From the NCBI RefSeq assembly GCF_030272615.1, contig NC_081413.1, forward strand, positions 159,712,849 to 159,776,848: 64,000 nt of DNA, given 5' to 3'. The position numbers were made by a program, and so were the translations under genes. The DNA comes from Cryptomeria japonica. Its lineage: Eukaryota > Streptophyta > Pinopsida > Cupressales > Cupressaceae. This document shows positions 11,311-23,000 of this stretch, in pieces (the first letter of the stretch is position 1; each line of letters begins with the position of its first letter). The notes beneath the pieces were generated by a model. It was not told the DNA's origin. It ran no database searches and worked only from the letters and a program-made list of their open reading frames with translations.

Positions 11311-13640
11311 TTGGAGAGTATCAGACAACCAAACCTAGACCTTTATACATTCGTAAAACTAGGGGTTGTCTATTTGGAGAGACAATACCCCATATGTATC
11401 GTATTTTATTTGTGAAAGTAAATGTTGCATGTGTGTTAAATTGAACTTATTAATTTGTGTAAATCCAACAAGAGACAAATTCCATGTGCAATTTTGTAAT
11501 GTATTTTATCATGTCACTTGACACATGTGCTGATTAGTGTCTTGATTTTGACTTGTCTCTTGGAGGGAGTTTGTTTCAACCAAATCCCTTTTCAAACAAT
11601 TGAGTGTGGTCCCAAATTTTCCTTGGGTAGAGAGTCTTTGGAGTGGTCAACTTAGGTTTGACCCGAAGGTTAACTTCAGATGGGTTTCTAAGGGGTCAAA
11701 TGGACTCCTAGGGGTAGTTTAAAGGTTTTTACTAGGGTCCATATGCTATACCTATGGGTTAGGAGTATTTTTAGGCATGTGACTACTCCCATGTGCCTGT
11801 TTAGTCACCTCAAAAAGTGGGTTTCCTAAGGTGAGCGAAAATTCAATTTAGAAGGTTCCATCTAGGTTAGATAACCTTCCTTTTTGATGTGAGACTCTTT
11901 TCCCCACTCTCTCTTACTTTTTCCTTTTTCAGTTTTAGTAATCGGTGAGAACTCTCACTGAGGCCTTCTTAGGCAAAGATTAGGGACTTAGTGGGTAATC
12001 ACCCACTCTCCATTTTTGGGAGATCTTGCAATTTCGAAAAGAATAGTTTTGGGATAGAAATTTGGCTAAGTGTAGAAGAAAGGATTGTGGAATTGCGCTG
12101 CTCATCCTCAAACTAGTTCTAGCAAACCTTTGGACAGATTGAAGGTTGGTTCATCTTCTCCCTTTTTACGTTGCATGTTTATGTTAGAAAGATTGTTTGT
12201 ATGTAAAAGTTGTTTTCTTGTATTTTCCTTTGTTAAATTATTATGTGACCTATCTTTTATTTCTTTTATGCATTTTCTTGTAATTTGGGAGTAACCAAGG
12301 CCTTCTACTCTTGGGAGAGTAGGATGGTCTTGGGGGTGGAAGGAGTTTGATAGCCTTAGAGTGAGAGGTTTTCATTATGAGAGTGATATCAAGGTTTGTT
12401 TATGTAACCCTTGCTATATAGCCTTGTTTATGCATTTGGGGGTCATAAGGAGAGAAAGTATGGCATGAATGCCTTGGGGGCCATAAGGATGTGGGGTTAA
12501 TGTACTTATGATATATCTTTGTTTTCCATGAGATGGCTTTTTGATCTACCATTCTTGTAGTCTCCTCAAGGTATTTGGTCCACTTCCACCCTTGTAAAAC
12601 ATCACATTTTGTGATGAAGTGTAGCCTTGGTTGGGAAAGTGGTTGTTGTGTGTTTTTCCCTTACTTGTTGTGTTTGCTTAAGTGTAACCTGTCTAGGGCT
12701 TGGTTCTCCAAGCTCGGGGGTGGCTTCTAGAAAGCCTAGGCTGGGAGGTGAGCTCTCCATGGTCATAGCCTTATGATTTATTTGCAGGTTGCTTGGAAAG
12801 AAAAGAAAAAGACAAGCTAGGAGTTGCTAGTTTTACTTGATTTGCAGAAAGAGATTAGGAAATGGAATAGTATATTTTAGTTGCAGCAATGTAAAAGAAA
12901 AGCTATATGTTGTATTTAGTTTGAAAAAAAAATGCATTCATTTTAAAGTCCTCATTTAATAGAAATGAGAGACTAGTTGGGTATCTCACCCATTTGTAAT
13001 GTTGACTATATTGTATTCTAAATATGCTTTAAAGAAATGCATTATTCTATTAAGCTATTATTGCAAAAATGAAATGTTTATGTTTGGATTAAGTTCCTAT
13101 AGTTATTGAAATAATATATGTTGTATTCATGTTATCCTTTTGAAAATAAAAGTTCATTTTATCTCTTTATGCATAATGAAATAATGGAAATGAGAGAAGT
13201 AGTAAGCTTGCATGTTAGTAAGAGAAAAGTAAGCATTTTTATTTCCATTTACAAATTATGGTTAAATAGATTTAATTTGTCTATCTCTAAGGATTATTTC
13301 AAATGAATTCAAGTCTAATATCGTTGCTATTAAAATTTATTAAATTCTGTCATTTTATTTATTTGCAGTAAATAAATCTAAAATTAACAGTCTACCTCTA
13401 AAGTTAGCAACTAGATTTGTCAAAAGAAAAATAAATGCTTTATTTAAATCTGTTAATTTTGAAAACCTGCTTTATGTGATTTTAGGAAAAGGAAATATAA
13501 GTAGATTGGTTAAAGTAAATAAAAGAAATTTTGCCTCTATTTCCATGCTATCAATACTTTGTTAATTTTTACATAATTTAGAAAGCAAAGAAAATATAGT
13601 CATATTTAGGTAAATTAGAAACTAAATCTATCCCTGAAAT
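11311..13640. other. Unassigned stretch
   Basis: No gene is recognisable. The sequence is G/T-rich on the + strand and LTR-like in texture (11460-12070), followed by A+T-rich DNA. ORFs are below 75 codons and show no family motif. It may be LTR or untranslated-region sequence of an element I cannot name. Confidence 0.4.
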
Positions 13641-13641
13641 A

Positions 13642-13642
<1 letters not shown>

Positions 13643-13704
<62 letters not shown>

Positions 13705-13952
13705 TGTACATATATATATGTGTGTGTGTGTACATGTACATGTACATATATATGTGTGTGTGTGTGTACATGTATATATATATACACACACACACACACA
13801 CATGTGAATGTAACTATATATGTATATATATATAAATATATATATACATATATATACATATATAATATATATATACATATATAAATATACATATATATAT
13901 ATACATATATAAATATACATATATAAATATATATATATATACACATATATAA

Positions 13953-14000
<48 letters not shown>
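13643..14000. repeat. Compound CA/TG/TA microsatellite
   Basis: It comprises (CA)n at 13643-13700, (TG)n blocks near 13719-13766, another (CA)n at 13783-13802, then about 190 bases of TA/ATAC repeats to 14000. The open frames across it on the minus strand are Tyr/Ile/Val repeats made by the microsatellite, not genes. Confidence 0.95.
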
Positions 14001-14002
<2 letters not shown>

Positions 14003-14127
14003 TTTTTACAAAAAAAATATATAATAAAAATTTTTAAAACAAAAAAATTTCATGCTAGCCCTACCCCAAGGGGAGTTGGAGCCGAGGCTCCCACGGACCC
14101 CCCCCTCGGGCGGTGCATGCTCTCTGT

Positions 14128-14302
14128 GAGTTGCGACCCACAAAGATGCCGTTGTGGGCCGCGGTCCACAGAGGCGCCGCAATGCCACTGTGGGCTGCGC
14201 CTCGCAGAGGCGACCATGGTCGCCCCTACGGGCTGCGTCCCGCAGGGACGTTGCAACGTCTTTGCGGGCCGCGACCCGCAGTGGAGCCACTATGGCGGCT
14301 GC
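14128..14302. repeat. GC-rich degenerate tandem array, ~36-bp unit
   Basis: About five units start near 14128, 14156, 14192, 14230 and 14266, each of the form GGGC(C/T)GCGNCCCGCAG plus a variable centre. The centres of two units are perfect 14-bp palindromes: GCGACCATGGTCGC (14210-14223) and GACGTTGCAACGTC (14247-14260). A nearby GGAGCC-GA-GGCTCC hairpin lies around 14079-14092. The block is strongly GC-rich and CpG-rich inside very A+T-rich DNA. Confidence 0.8.
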
Positions 14303-14443
14303 ACCCTCTCACGCGCCCCTGTGCTATTCCTCCACCATGGCCCATGCCGCTACCTACACATGAAAAAAAAACATGCGGCCACCTCCCTCTGCGTAAAACA
14401 TAAAACCCTAACCCAATTCGGGCTAGGGTAGCTTTGGAGTTTT

Positions 14444-14466
14444 AAAAAAAAAAAAAAAAAAAAAAA
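14444..14466 (+). repeat. Poly-A tract
   Basis: A run of 23 A lies after GCTTTGGAGTTTT. It could be a microsatellite or a retrotransposed 3' tail, but I see no gene or target-site duplication tied to it. Confidence 0.9.
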
Positions 14467-14597
14467 TGAAGGGATAAGTTTATAACAAAAAAATTAGGTT
14501 ATCATTGTTATTTTTATTATTTTGGTTTTGGATTAAAAAAAAAAGGGGAAACCCTATTCGAATTTTGAATAAGGAATCCCCATAGATATTTGAACTA

Positions 14598-14639
14598 GAC
14601 AAATAATATATATATATATATATATATATATTATTTGTC
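14598..14639. repeat. Perfect 42-bp palindrome
   Basis: GACAAATAA, then alternating TA, then TTATTTGTC: the two halves are exact reverse complements over 42 bases, including the non-TA ends. It would form a cruciform or hairpin. Confidence 0.95.
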
Positions 14640-15361
14640 GTGACTCACTATATCTTATATATGAAGTTATACATTTACATATATAGACATTTTATATGGA
14701 GTAATAATATATAAATAAATATATACATGTATTTGCATATATACCTAAGATTCACAAAATAAAATCTTGGTGGGTTTAATCTTTTTATTAGTAAGAGCTT
14801 ATAAGGGTTTTATTTAAAAGCTTAATTTAAAATCCCTTTGGATATAAATATTATAGGAGAGTAATAATAAATACTTTTGTTATTATTTAGCCTTAGGGGT
14901 TTAATTATTTTGGTCAACCTTAAATAAGTTTTATAGGGTAATTGGTATAATGAATTTACTTGGCCCCTCTAGGCGAATATCTCGACTCAATGCAATTATT
15001 GTTAAAATAAACAATAGGTATTAATAATCTAAGTGCTAGGACTAATTTAATTAGTTCCTAAAGCAATTAAAGGTTGTTGGAGATTAATAATATCTCTTGT
15101 AAATTAATTTAGATTTTTTTTGCTTAAATGAATTTATTTATTTATTAATTGATGAGATAATAATAATTTCTTTGAAGAGTTAATATTCTGCATGTAATTT
15201 AGATTATCTCGCTTACTTGATTTAGTTGTTTAAATTAACTTTAGTTGAAGAAGAATTCAAACGAAGTTAAGACAAGACTTGTTACTGCGTTATTAGGTTA
15301 TGTTTAAAAAAAAAAATTTATTCCATTTGTGCCCAAAAGTTTGGGCATGACATGTGGATTA
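14640..15361. other. Unassigned A+T-rich stretch
   Basis: Rich in A and T with TATA-type runs and no gene. It lies between the palindrome and the Gy-C LTR; the GATTA at 15357-15361 would be one half of the Gy-C target duplication. Confidence 0.4.
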
Positions 15362-16267
15362 TGTGGAATGCTCTCAACTAGCATAACAACATAGTGTGGA
15401 TGATTGGATATGATTTGGAGATGCTTATGATGTCAAGAGGACAACACAAGTTTGCAAAAGGTAAGTGGATAACTTAAAAGGGCAGAATGAGGATGCATAA
15501 AAGTTTATAAAAGGGTAGCATGAGGATGCATACAAATTCTCTTTTTTTGATTGATGGATAGAGGCTTTAATTTATAGAGTTGGGAGCCTAGAAATGGACG
15601 ATCAAGATTAAAAGGGGGATCAAGGGATTATATTGAAAGGGAATGTGGTCCTAGGTTGAAAGGCTTAGCCTTGTGACAAGTGTCACAAGGACAAGTGGGT
15701 GCAAGGGTAAATGTGCTCACACGTGTGAGCAAATCTTGGGAAGACCAAGAGGTGACAAGTGGAAACACTTGTGGAAAGGTGTAAGGGCTAGTGGAAGAGA
15801 GTTTATGACACACGGGCCAAAAGGGGAAATAGTAGGGTGGCTCTATGGGGAAGATCATCCTCACACATGTGTGAGAAGCCCTTGGTCAAATGTGATGTGG
15901 ACATATGAAGTGACTTGTGATTCACATGTGGAGTCACATTTGGGTTTGGGTAGATGTGTCATATTTTTTATTTGAATAAATACTAACATTGGTTAGGCTT
16001 TGGATTAATTAGGATAATGAGGGGATTATATGATAGGTTTGTAGGAATCACTAAATTAGCCTAATTAATCATGGATTAATTTAGCTAATTAAGATTAGGG
16101 ACAAGAATGGAATATTCCATAAAGGTGAGTTTGATTTATTGAAATAAATCAATATTTGGAAGAAGTGAACAAGGGATATTAATTAAATATAATTTAATTA
16201 ATTAGAAGGTAATGGTAGGCTAATATGATTAATTAAATATTAATTTAGTCAATTTTATGTGTCTACA
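15362..16267 (-). repeat. 3' LTR of Gy-C
   Basis: The 906-bp LTR runs, on the minus strand, from TGTAGACACATAAAATTGAC to GAGAGCATTCCACA. It has a CTCTATAAATTAAAG promoter box near 15572 and TTAATTAATT-type stretches. The inner end touches the PPT. The outer end is set by comparison with the copy at 21181-21288, where similarity stops at the same CCACA. Confidence 0.75.
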
Positions 16268-16280
16268 TTTGCCCCTCTTT
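16268..16280 (-). other. Polypurine tract of Gy-C
   Basis: Minus strand AAAGAGGGGCAAA lies directly before the LTR TG, identical to the Gy-A tract. Confidence 0.75.
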
Positions 16281-19200
16281 GATGTAGCATCATGAGGTGA
16301 TGTTATGTCAAAGAAGAATAAAATCTAGTGGATAGGAAAGGATAAGGACTAGTAGCATGATGCCCTAGTCACTAGTGAGTTGAGGAAGAATGACGAGGAA
16401 ACTGTGGTATGCCCCGTCAAGAGGACATGTCGGTTAAGAACACGGGTGTGCTCTTGAAATGGATCAGAATAAAGAATGAAAGGGAAAAGGGAGGGATAAG
16501 AAAGGTGACTAAACTGAAGCCTCAAGGTGAAATGGGGATATGGAATGAAAGAGGATATGATGGGTTAAATGGATTGTGATGAAAAGGATGGGATTGTTGT
16601 TATGCATTATATAGAGAGAAATCCTAGGTTTGATTTTGCAAAGGATTGTTGACATTACTGATTATAGGAATCAGAATGTAATGAATATCTGATGCGTGGA
16701 CGAGACTTGCAAACAATAGGTTATCTCCATGTACACAAGCTCACAAACACCCGTGATGGTGTAAATGTGAGACTTGATGGATCATACAAGAGAAACCACA
16801 AACACTCCATAGAACAAAAACTATGTCCCAATGTGCACCAACCTAGACATACCAAGATATAAAATGATCAAGGCAGCCATGAAGAAGTATAGTCCTAGGA
16901 CACAAAATAAAATCAAAGCAAAAAATATCATTCAAGCAAATGAATTGTGTGGTAAAAAAAAATCTCTTTCCAAGAGTAGAACATGGATTTGGATAAACTG
17001 CCAGTCATGGGAAGGATTCATCCCAATGGGCATTATTGATAAGATAAATTGATGATATGAAATAGATTAAGCTGACTGGGAGAGATGCAAGTCAAGAGGA
17101 TCTCTACTTGGATTTGGTTAATTCACTGTGGATAGGTGCTTGGATTATGCGTGAGTCTAGGTAAGCTCAGATGGATGGGAAAAAGCTCAGACTGATGAGA
17201 ATATTTGTTTTCACCATAGTGGATTAGAGGTTATCATCACAAGGCGGAAGGAGGTGATGATAGGATGAAAGTGAATGATGAGAAAAGAAAGGAGAATGAT
17301 AAGTCAGTGTGTACCCTTAGCCCATGCAGGAAATACTATGCAAATGTAGTATTGTGATGCCTTTGATTGATACTGTGTAATTGATCAATATAGGGTTGGT
17401 GCGATCCAAAGCAATTGGTTGAGTTTCCCCATTTTTAGTCAAAGTGTGACAGTTGATGTCAGTTGGTCGCTCAGATAAAGATAAAGTTTGAGTAATTGAG
17501 TCAAAGTGACCTGTTGAGACTTAGACAATTGATGTAATTGTCCAATGAAGTCAAGGTATCTGAGTCAGTTTACCTGTTGAGACTTAAAAAATTGATGTAA
17601 TTGTCTGTTTGGATTATGTTTGATTGGTTGACTAATTGACAGTTGGGTTTAAAAGGCAGACACAACAACTTGTGGTTGTGTACAAGATGACCTAGATGAC
17701 AGAGAGCTACACAACTTGATCGAGTAGCTAAAACATGATGCAGGTTATGCAGTGATGATGACCTGGATAGGGAGGGTGAGGGGGGGGTAGCTATGTATGT
17801 AAGATATGTAATGATATGGATTGATGGATGGATGAAATGAAATGGTAGGATATGTTCTAATCTTGACTGAGATATTGGAAACCAAGTTTGAGAGTTACAC
17901 CTATTACAAACAAGGAATATTCTCCTCCATTCTGGTGCACATACTGATGGTCGAGGTATACACTATAGTCAATAAGCCATAGTGATCCATGACTTTGTAT
18001 TTTTACATATGATCTTGTATCTTAGTGAACTTCCCACATAGACACCATTAATATATGCCCCAGAACTTCATTAGAACAATCCACAGACAATAAACAAAAG
18101 ATACTTAGGAACCATCCCAACTACTCTAATCACTTGTGGATATCTCGAAGTAGCACAGGAACCTGATATAAATGAATAAATAATTAACAAACTAACCAAA
18201 TAATTGATAGCTTTAAAAAAAATTTCTTGTCAAAGAAAATGTTTATCTTGTCGTTGTTTTGGTAAGGAAGGATGCATCCTTGTTAAGAAAGTTCTCTGTA
18301 CCTGTGTTGAGTGTTTGGTTGATTTGATAAGTGGTCATTGTTTGAGTGTTTCAAAATTTTTGTTTGATGTCTATTTCGATGTGTATGCACAAGGAATATT
18401 ATAATTTGCAATGTTTTTGATTGATTGTTGATGTTTTTGTCATGTTTTTGGATTTTGAATGTTGTGAATGTTTTTGGTATTTTCTTTAGGACATTTTGCA
18501 AATTTTTTTTGGTTTTTCTAAGATTTTATGAATGTTTTTGGTATTATTTTAGGACGTTGTGAAAATGTTTTTTAGGTTTTTTGAAGATTTTATGAATGTT
18601 TTTGGTATTATTTAAGAAATTTTTTGAATGAGCAACTCAAAGTATCATAAGTAATGGTGAATCCACTTCCATCAATAGGTTAAGGGCATTGCCCCCAGTT
18701 TAGATATGACTATGAAAAAGCAGGATGCAAGACACATGGAGTACTATCCTTGATTGCAGATCAATAACCAACCATGATTTAAAAGATGGATGAATGGATG
18801 CAATGAATGTGATCGCAATGATTCTGAATGACAATGAAATTTTGTGAATGTTTTTGGATTTTGTGAGATAGTTTTGAATGAAAAACTTAATGAATTACAC
18901 ATAATGTAGAATCTGCTTCCATCAATAGGTTAAGAGTCTTTCCCCTAGTTTAGACAGGATTATGAAAAAGCGGGATGCAAAATGCATGAAGCATTAACCC
19001 TGGTTGCAGATCAATAACAAGCCATCTGACGAAAAAGTGGATGCAATGAATGTGATTGCCACAAGTCTAAAAGACAATGGATCCCTAGCCTTTATGAGTG
19101 GTACTTGTTTGCTAGGTTTTCACCATCGCACTTACCCAAGGTGCCACCAGAGTGGTTGTTCACCATTTGGATGCATGATTTTTCTTTACTATTTTGATTT

Positions 19201-19293
19201 TTTTGTATTTTCTTCAGGATATTTATCTGAATATTTTTAGTGTTTTTCTTATATGTATGGGATCTTAATGCTCTATACAACTTATGTATGAAA
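16281..19293 (-). other. Gy-C noncoding tail with T-rich block and duplication
   Basis: Three kilobases lie between integrase stop and PPT with no convincing gene. Contents: a block shared with Gy-B and Gy-D (about 17880-18190), a T-rich block with repeated GAATGTTTTTGGTATTATTT (18410-18620), and a ~205-bp direct duplication, 18626-18832 and 18876-19075 (shared phrases CTTCCATCAATAGGTTAAG, GGATGCAA..CATG, GTTGCAGATCAATAAC). Confidence 0.6.
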
Positions 19294-21165
19294 TCATTTG
19301 AGGTGCATGTTGTTGATCGGATCTGCTAGCAGCTCTCCTTCTGAAGTAGCCAACTGATATGCCCCAGACCCAAATGCAACAATGATAACATATGGACCCA
19401 ACCAGTTTGATTCAAATTTTCCCTAATGTTCTCTGTTTGGTTGGTTACGAGGAATTTCTCTAAGAACAAGATCACCTACCTCAAATGTACGGGGTCTAAC
19501 TTGATGATTATAGCTTCTGCTCATGCCCTACTGATAGGCTTTGAGGTGATTGTATGCAACTTGTTTTTTCTCATCAAGTAGTTCCAAGTCTTGAAGACGA
19601 GAGAATCGGTATTCTTCATCATCTATCAAATTATGCAAGGAAAACTGTAGAGATGGTATCTCGACCTCAATAGGAAGGATGGCTTCTGCGCCTTAGACCA
19701 ATGAGTAGGAAGTTGTGCCTATAGGGGTTTGAATGCTAGTTTGATATGCCCATAGTGCTGGATTTAACTAAACGGGCTAATCACGACCAACATCATTGAC
19801 TGTCTTCTTAAGAATTCTTAATATGTTTTTGTTCATTGCTTCAACTTGACCATTTCCTTGTGGGTAATAGGGAGTGGAAAAGTGGTGTTGGATGTGAAAC
19901 TTCTCATAGAGCTCATAGAAATCCTGATTTTTGAAAGGAAGTTTGTTATCTGTGATGATGGACATGGGTACATCATACTGATAGATGATGTAATTAAGGA
20001 TGACTGAGGTGATCTACTTGCCGGTGACTTGGGTAAGTGGAACAACTTTGATCCACTTTGTGAAATATTCAGTAGCGGTAATGATGAACTTATGGCCATT
20101 GGATGAAGATAGATGGATCTTACCTACAAGGTCAAGGACCCATTGACAAAAGGGCCATGGTGTTGTGATTGGTTGCAATTCCTATGTGGGTGCATGTATC
20201 AGGTCTCTATGAACTTGGCATTTCTTGCATTTTCTGACAAAATAATAGGAGTCTTTTTCTATGGACCACCAATAGTATCAACGTGCATGATCTTCTTTGC
20301 TAAGGAAGGACCACTTGAGTGAGTCCCACAAATTCCTTTATGTACCTCTTCCAAGGCTTTTGTTATCTCATCCTATTCTAGACATCAAAGGAGAGTACCA
20401 TCAAGACTGCGTCGATATAGGGTTTTAGCAATTATGATATATCAAGCGGTTTGGCAAATGAAGGTTTTGCGTTGGTTATTCAATTGGTTAGGAGGAAGTG
20501 TGTGATCATGTAGGTAGGTTTAAAACTCACTGTACCACAAGGAATTAGAACTGGTAAGGTGACATATCATCTTGGATTTGGGGATATCATACGCTGGAAT
20601 CCAAAGCTGTTCTACCAAGAACTCATAGCGTGTTGAATCCTATTGAAGATCTAGGAGAGATGCAATGGTAGCCATAGCATCAGCAACTCGATTTTGATCT
20701 TTGGGTATCTTCTCAAAGGTGATAGTAGTAAATGATGCCTTTAAATTGTCCACCATTTTCTTGTATGACATGAGTTTATCATCCTTGGTCTGATATTCAT
20801 CGGTTACTTGTCGGATGACCAGTTGGGAGTCGCCATATATCTATAACTCTTTCAATTTCCATTGTATGGCTAGTCTGAGTCATGTGACAAAGGCCTCATA
20901 TTCTGCTATGTTGTTTGTACATGGAAATGTGAGCCTATAAGACTTTGGGATGTTGTGATCTTGAGGTGTGATAAACAAAATGCCTGCCCTCGAGCCATGC
21001 CTAGTATATGAACCATCAAAGTATAGTTTCCATGATTGCGTTGCCGTGATCATGAATATCTCTTCATCTAGAAAATTTGAAATAAGAGGATGAGGGGTGC
21101 ATCGGCCAACTGATCTCCAATAACTTGGCCCTTGATAGCCTATGGTCCACATACTTGATGTCACC
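19294..21165 (-). pseudogene. Gy-C pol remnant: archaeal-type RNase H and integrase
   Basis: Minus strand. RNase H (about 21045-20640): WKLYFDGSYTRHGSRAGILF, TNNIAEYEA, IYGDSQLVI and ADAMATIASLL, giving the expected D, E, D, D positions. Next is an integrase remnant: TDNKLPFKNQ, FSTPYYPQGNGQVEAMNKN (about 19965-19800), then AEAILPIEVEIPSL, and a C-terminal NWLGPYVIIVAFGSGAYQL ending at TGA 19296-19294. Several stops and frame slips (e.g. before the TDN motif) make it dead. The position of a complete second RNase H before integrase is the layout of Tat-lineage gypsy elements. The frame breaks off at 21165 inside the linker upstream of RNase H (DIKYVDH). Confidence 0.8.
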
Positions 21166-21180
21166 ACTTGATAGCCCTTT

Positions 21181-21288
21181 TGATCAAATTTTATGCAAAA
21201 TTGTGTTGTCCTCTTGACATCATAAGAATCTCCAAATCATATCCAATTATCTATACTATGTTGTTATGCTAGTTGAGAGCATTCCACA
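21181..21288 (+). repeat. LTR-end fragment, inverted relative to Gy-C LTR
   Basis: About 100 bases match the inverse of 15362-15460, including TTGTGTTGTCCTCTTGACAT and GTTGAGAGCATTCCACA. Both copies end at the same CCACA, which marks the LTR terminus. No primer-site sequence follows, so this is a loose 3' LTR end. Confidence 0.7.
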
Positions 21289-21612
21289 CTTAGCTCCACT
21301 CAATCTCCCAATCTTCATTTGACAACCTCAAAGCAATGCAGTTTGTGAAGATGAGGAGGACAAGGAAGACTGAAATGGCATAGGGAGCATCATAAGTGAA
21401 GTGGCATCATGAGTGAGCAACATGTACATTCTTTTTTGGATTGATGCTAATGTGCTTCCTCTTAGGAGGAGCAAGAGTGAGTTTTTTAGGGAGAGTTTTT
21501 GACCACCTTTGTCATTATTGTCAAAGGGGGAGAGAGAGATGGTTGTGCACTCAATGATAATATTTTGTTGAGTTTTGTTGATGGATGCTGCCATCAATGA
21601 CAAAGGGGGAGA
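21289..21612 (+). mobile_element. 3' end of a Copia internal region with PPT
   Basis: It reads TTTGTCATTATTGTCAAAGG, GGAGAG near 21508 and ATCAATGACAAAGGGGGAGA just before the LTR. This is the usual 3' tail of Copia elements, with a G-rich PPT. No coding frame survives. Confidence 0.6.
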
Positions 21613-22491
21613 TTGGTAGCATTACATCATGTGTTGTCATTGATGTCAAATCCTTTGGTCCAGATTAAGTCTGAATGTGGTATGATGAGAAGGAGTGTTC
21701 AGTTTAGGTATGTTGTGAGATTGAAGGTTTCTAGGTTTCATCAGATGTGTTTGGTACCTTAGAAGATGATTTTTTGTATTATATTTGGGTCCAGAGTGGT
21801 TCAGAGCTTGAGTCCTTAGACTAGATATTGAGATTGCATAGCATGCATATGCGTTTTAGGTTTGACCTTGGTAATGTATGTAGCATGTTGAGGAGCCATG
21901 TGATATGGTTCACTTTTCATTCCTTTCCACCACCAGAATGTCTAGTGGAGACCTATTTTAGATCTTTGTCTCAACCCACTTTGAGAATTATGATTTTCAG
22001 AGACAATTTATATAGGAGTCTGATTTGATGATTTCAATTTGTCTTTTTGTGTTGAAGACATGTGAGATTGAAGAAATCCAATGGTTGTGTGAGATCTTTA
22101 CTGGAAGCAGTTTCGATAGTACATACTATTTTTTTTCTTGTGGTGGATTCTCTTTGTCTTTTGTTTATTCTTCATTAGTGATCCTTTAAGGGAAGTGAGC
22201 CTTTCAGGGCAGTGAGGACATTGGAAATGAGTCACCCTTTGCTAAAAATCACCTTAACTGGTGTCATCTTAACCGATGTTTATACATTGAGAATTATCAG
22301 TCTCCGTGGTTTTTTTCTTCTTGAGTTTTCCATTTAAATTCTGGTGTTTCTTGTGTCTATTCTGAATTTTGCATGTGTTTCCTAATTCTGTTAATTTTGC
22401 TTAATATTTTGGATCTGTGCATTAAGGTTAAAAAGTTAAATTTGTTGTTAACTGATTCACCTCCCCCTCTCAGTTTCCCATATATTCAACA
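21613..22491 (+). repeat. 3' LTR of a Copia element
   Basis: The ~880-bp LTR begins TTGGTAGCATTACATCATG right after the PPT, contains a TTTATATAGGAGTC promoter box (about 22005), and ends CTGATTCACCTCCCCCTCTC..TATTCAACA. The piece at 3865-4545 is a second copy. The first bases (TTGG instead of TGTTGG) are damaged. Confidence 0.8.
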
Positions 22492-23000
22492 CTTGAGACC
22501 AAGCCCTAGCTTGGATTTTCTTACTAGTCAATATGCCAATGCTTGGTAGGGACTACAATGCTTAGTCATGAATTTAGTGCCAAAGTTGGACTCTAGTGCT
22601 ACAGTGAGACTCTAGCACCTAAGCACTAGTGTCCAATCTGGGTGCTAGTATCCTTTGTTGATCTCATGCATATTTTTCATCATTAAAAATTTCTTTTGGT
22701 CATTTCTTAGGGAAAACTTGTTTATAAAAGCTATCCCCCATTCTTGGACAAGAAAATTCCTAGGTTGTTGTTTTATCGATGAGTGTCATTCACTAAGATT
22801 TATGGCATCTCCTTGCCTTGATAAGCATGTCATTTCTTAAAAGTGACCTATCATAATTTTAGTTGGTGGAGGGTATGTAACTCCTTGTTAAGAAACTTCT
22901 TGTGTATGTTGGCTCTTGTGTGTTAGTTGTGTTATGCCTTGTTGAGTGGAATGGAGGTGAATATGGCCTCATCCCATCTTTGTGTGTTGTTATGAGAGAA
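22492..23000. other. Unassigned stretch
   Basis: No gene is seen; it contains the repeated word CACTAGTG/CTAGTGCT around 22580-22640. It lies between a Copia LTR and the Gy-B LTR. Confidence 0.35.

Larger units (their letters stand above)
15362..21165 (-). mobile_element. Gypsy element Gy-C, 5'-truncated
   Basis: In minus orientation it keeps the 3' half: archaeal-type RNase H and integrase (21165-19294), a 3-kb noncoding tail, PPT (16280-16268) and 3' LTR (16267-15362). RT, protease, gag and the 5' LTR are missing. The noncoding tail shares blocks with Gy-B and Gy-D, for example the AGAACTTCATT..AACAAAC..GAGTAGCA-type block (18060-18165 versus 27828-27935) and the T-rich block. There is no PMD gene between PPT and tail, unlike Gy-A and Gy-B. 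Confidence 0.75.

Noticed and set aside
13578-13946. Tyr/Ile/Val-repeat frames on the minus strand
   Set aside because: Produced by the CA/TA microsatellite; no gene.
14006-14431. Overlapping Arg/Ala/Pro-rich frames on both strands
   Set aside because: All arise from the GC-rich 36-bp array; open in several frames because stops are rare in GC-rich DNA.
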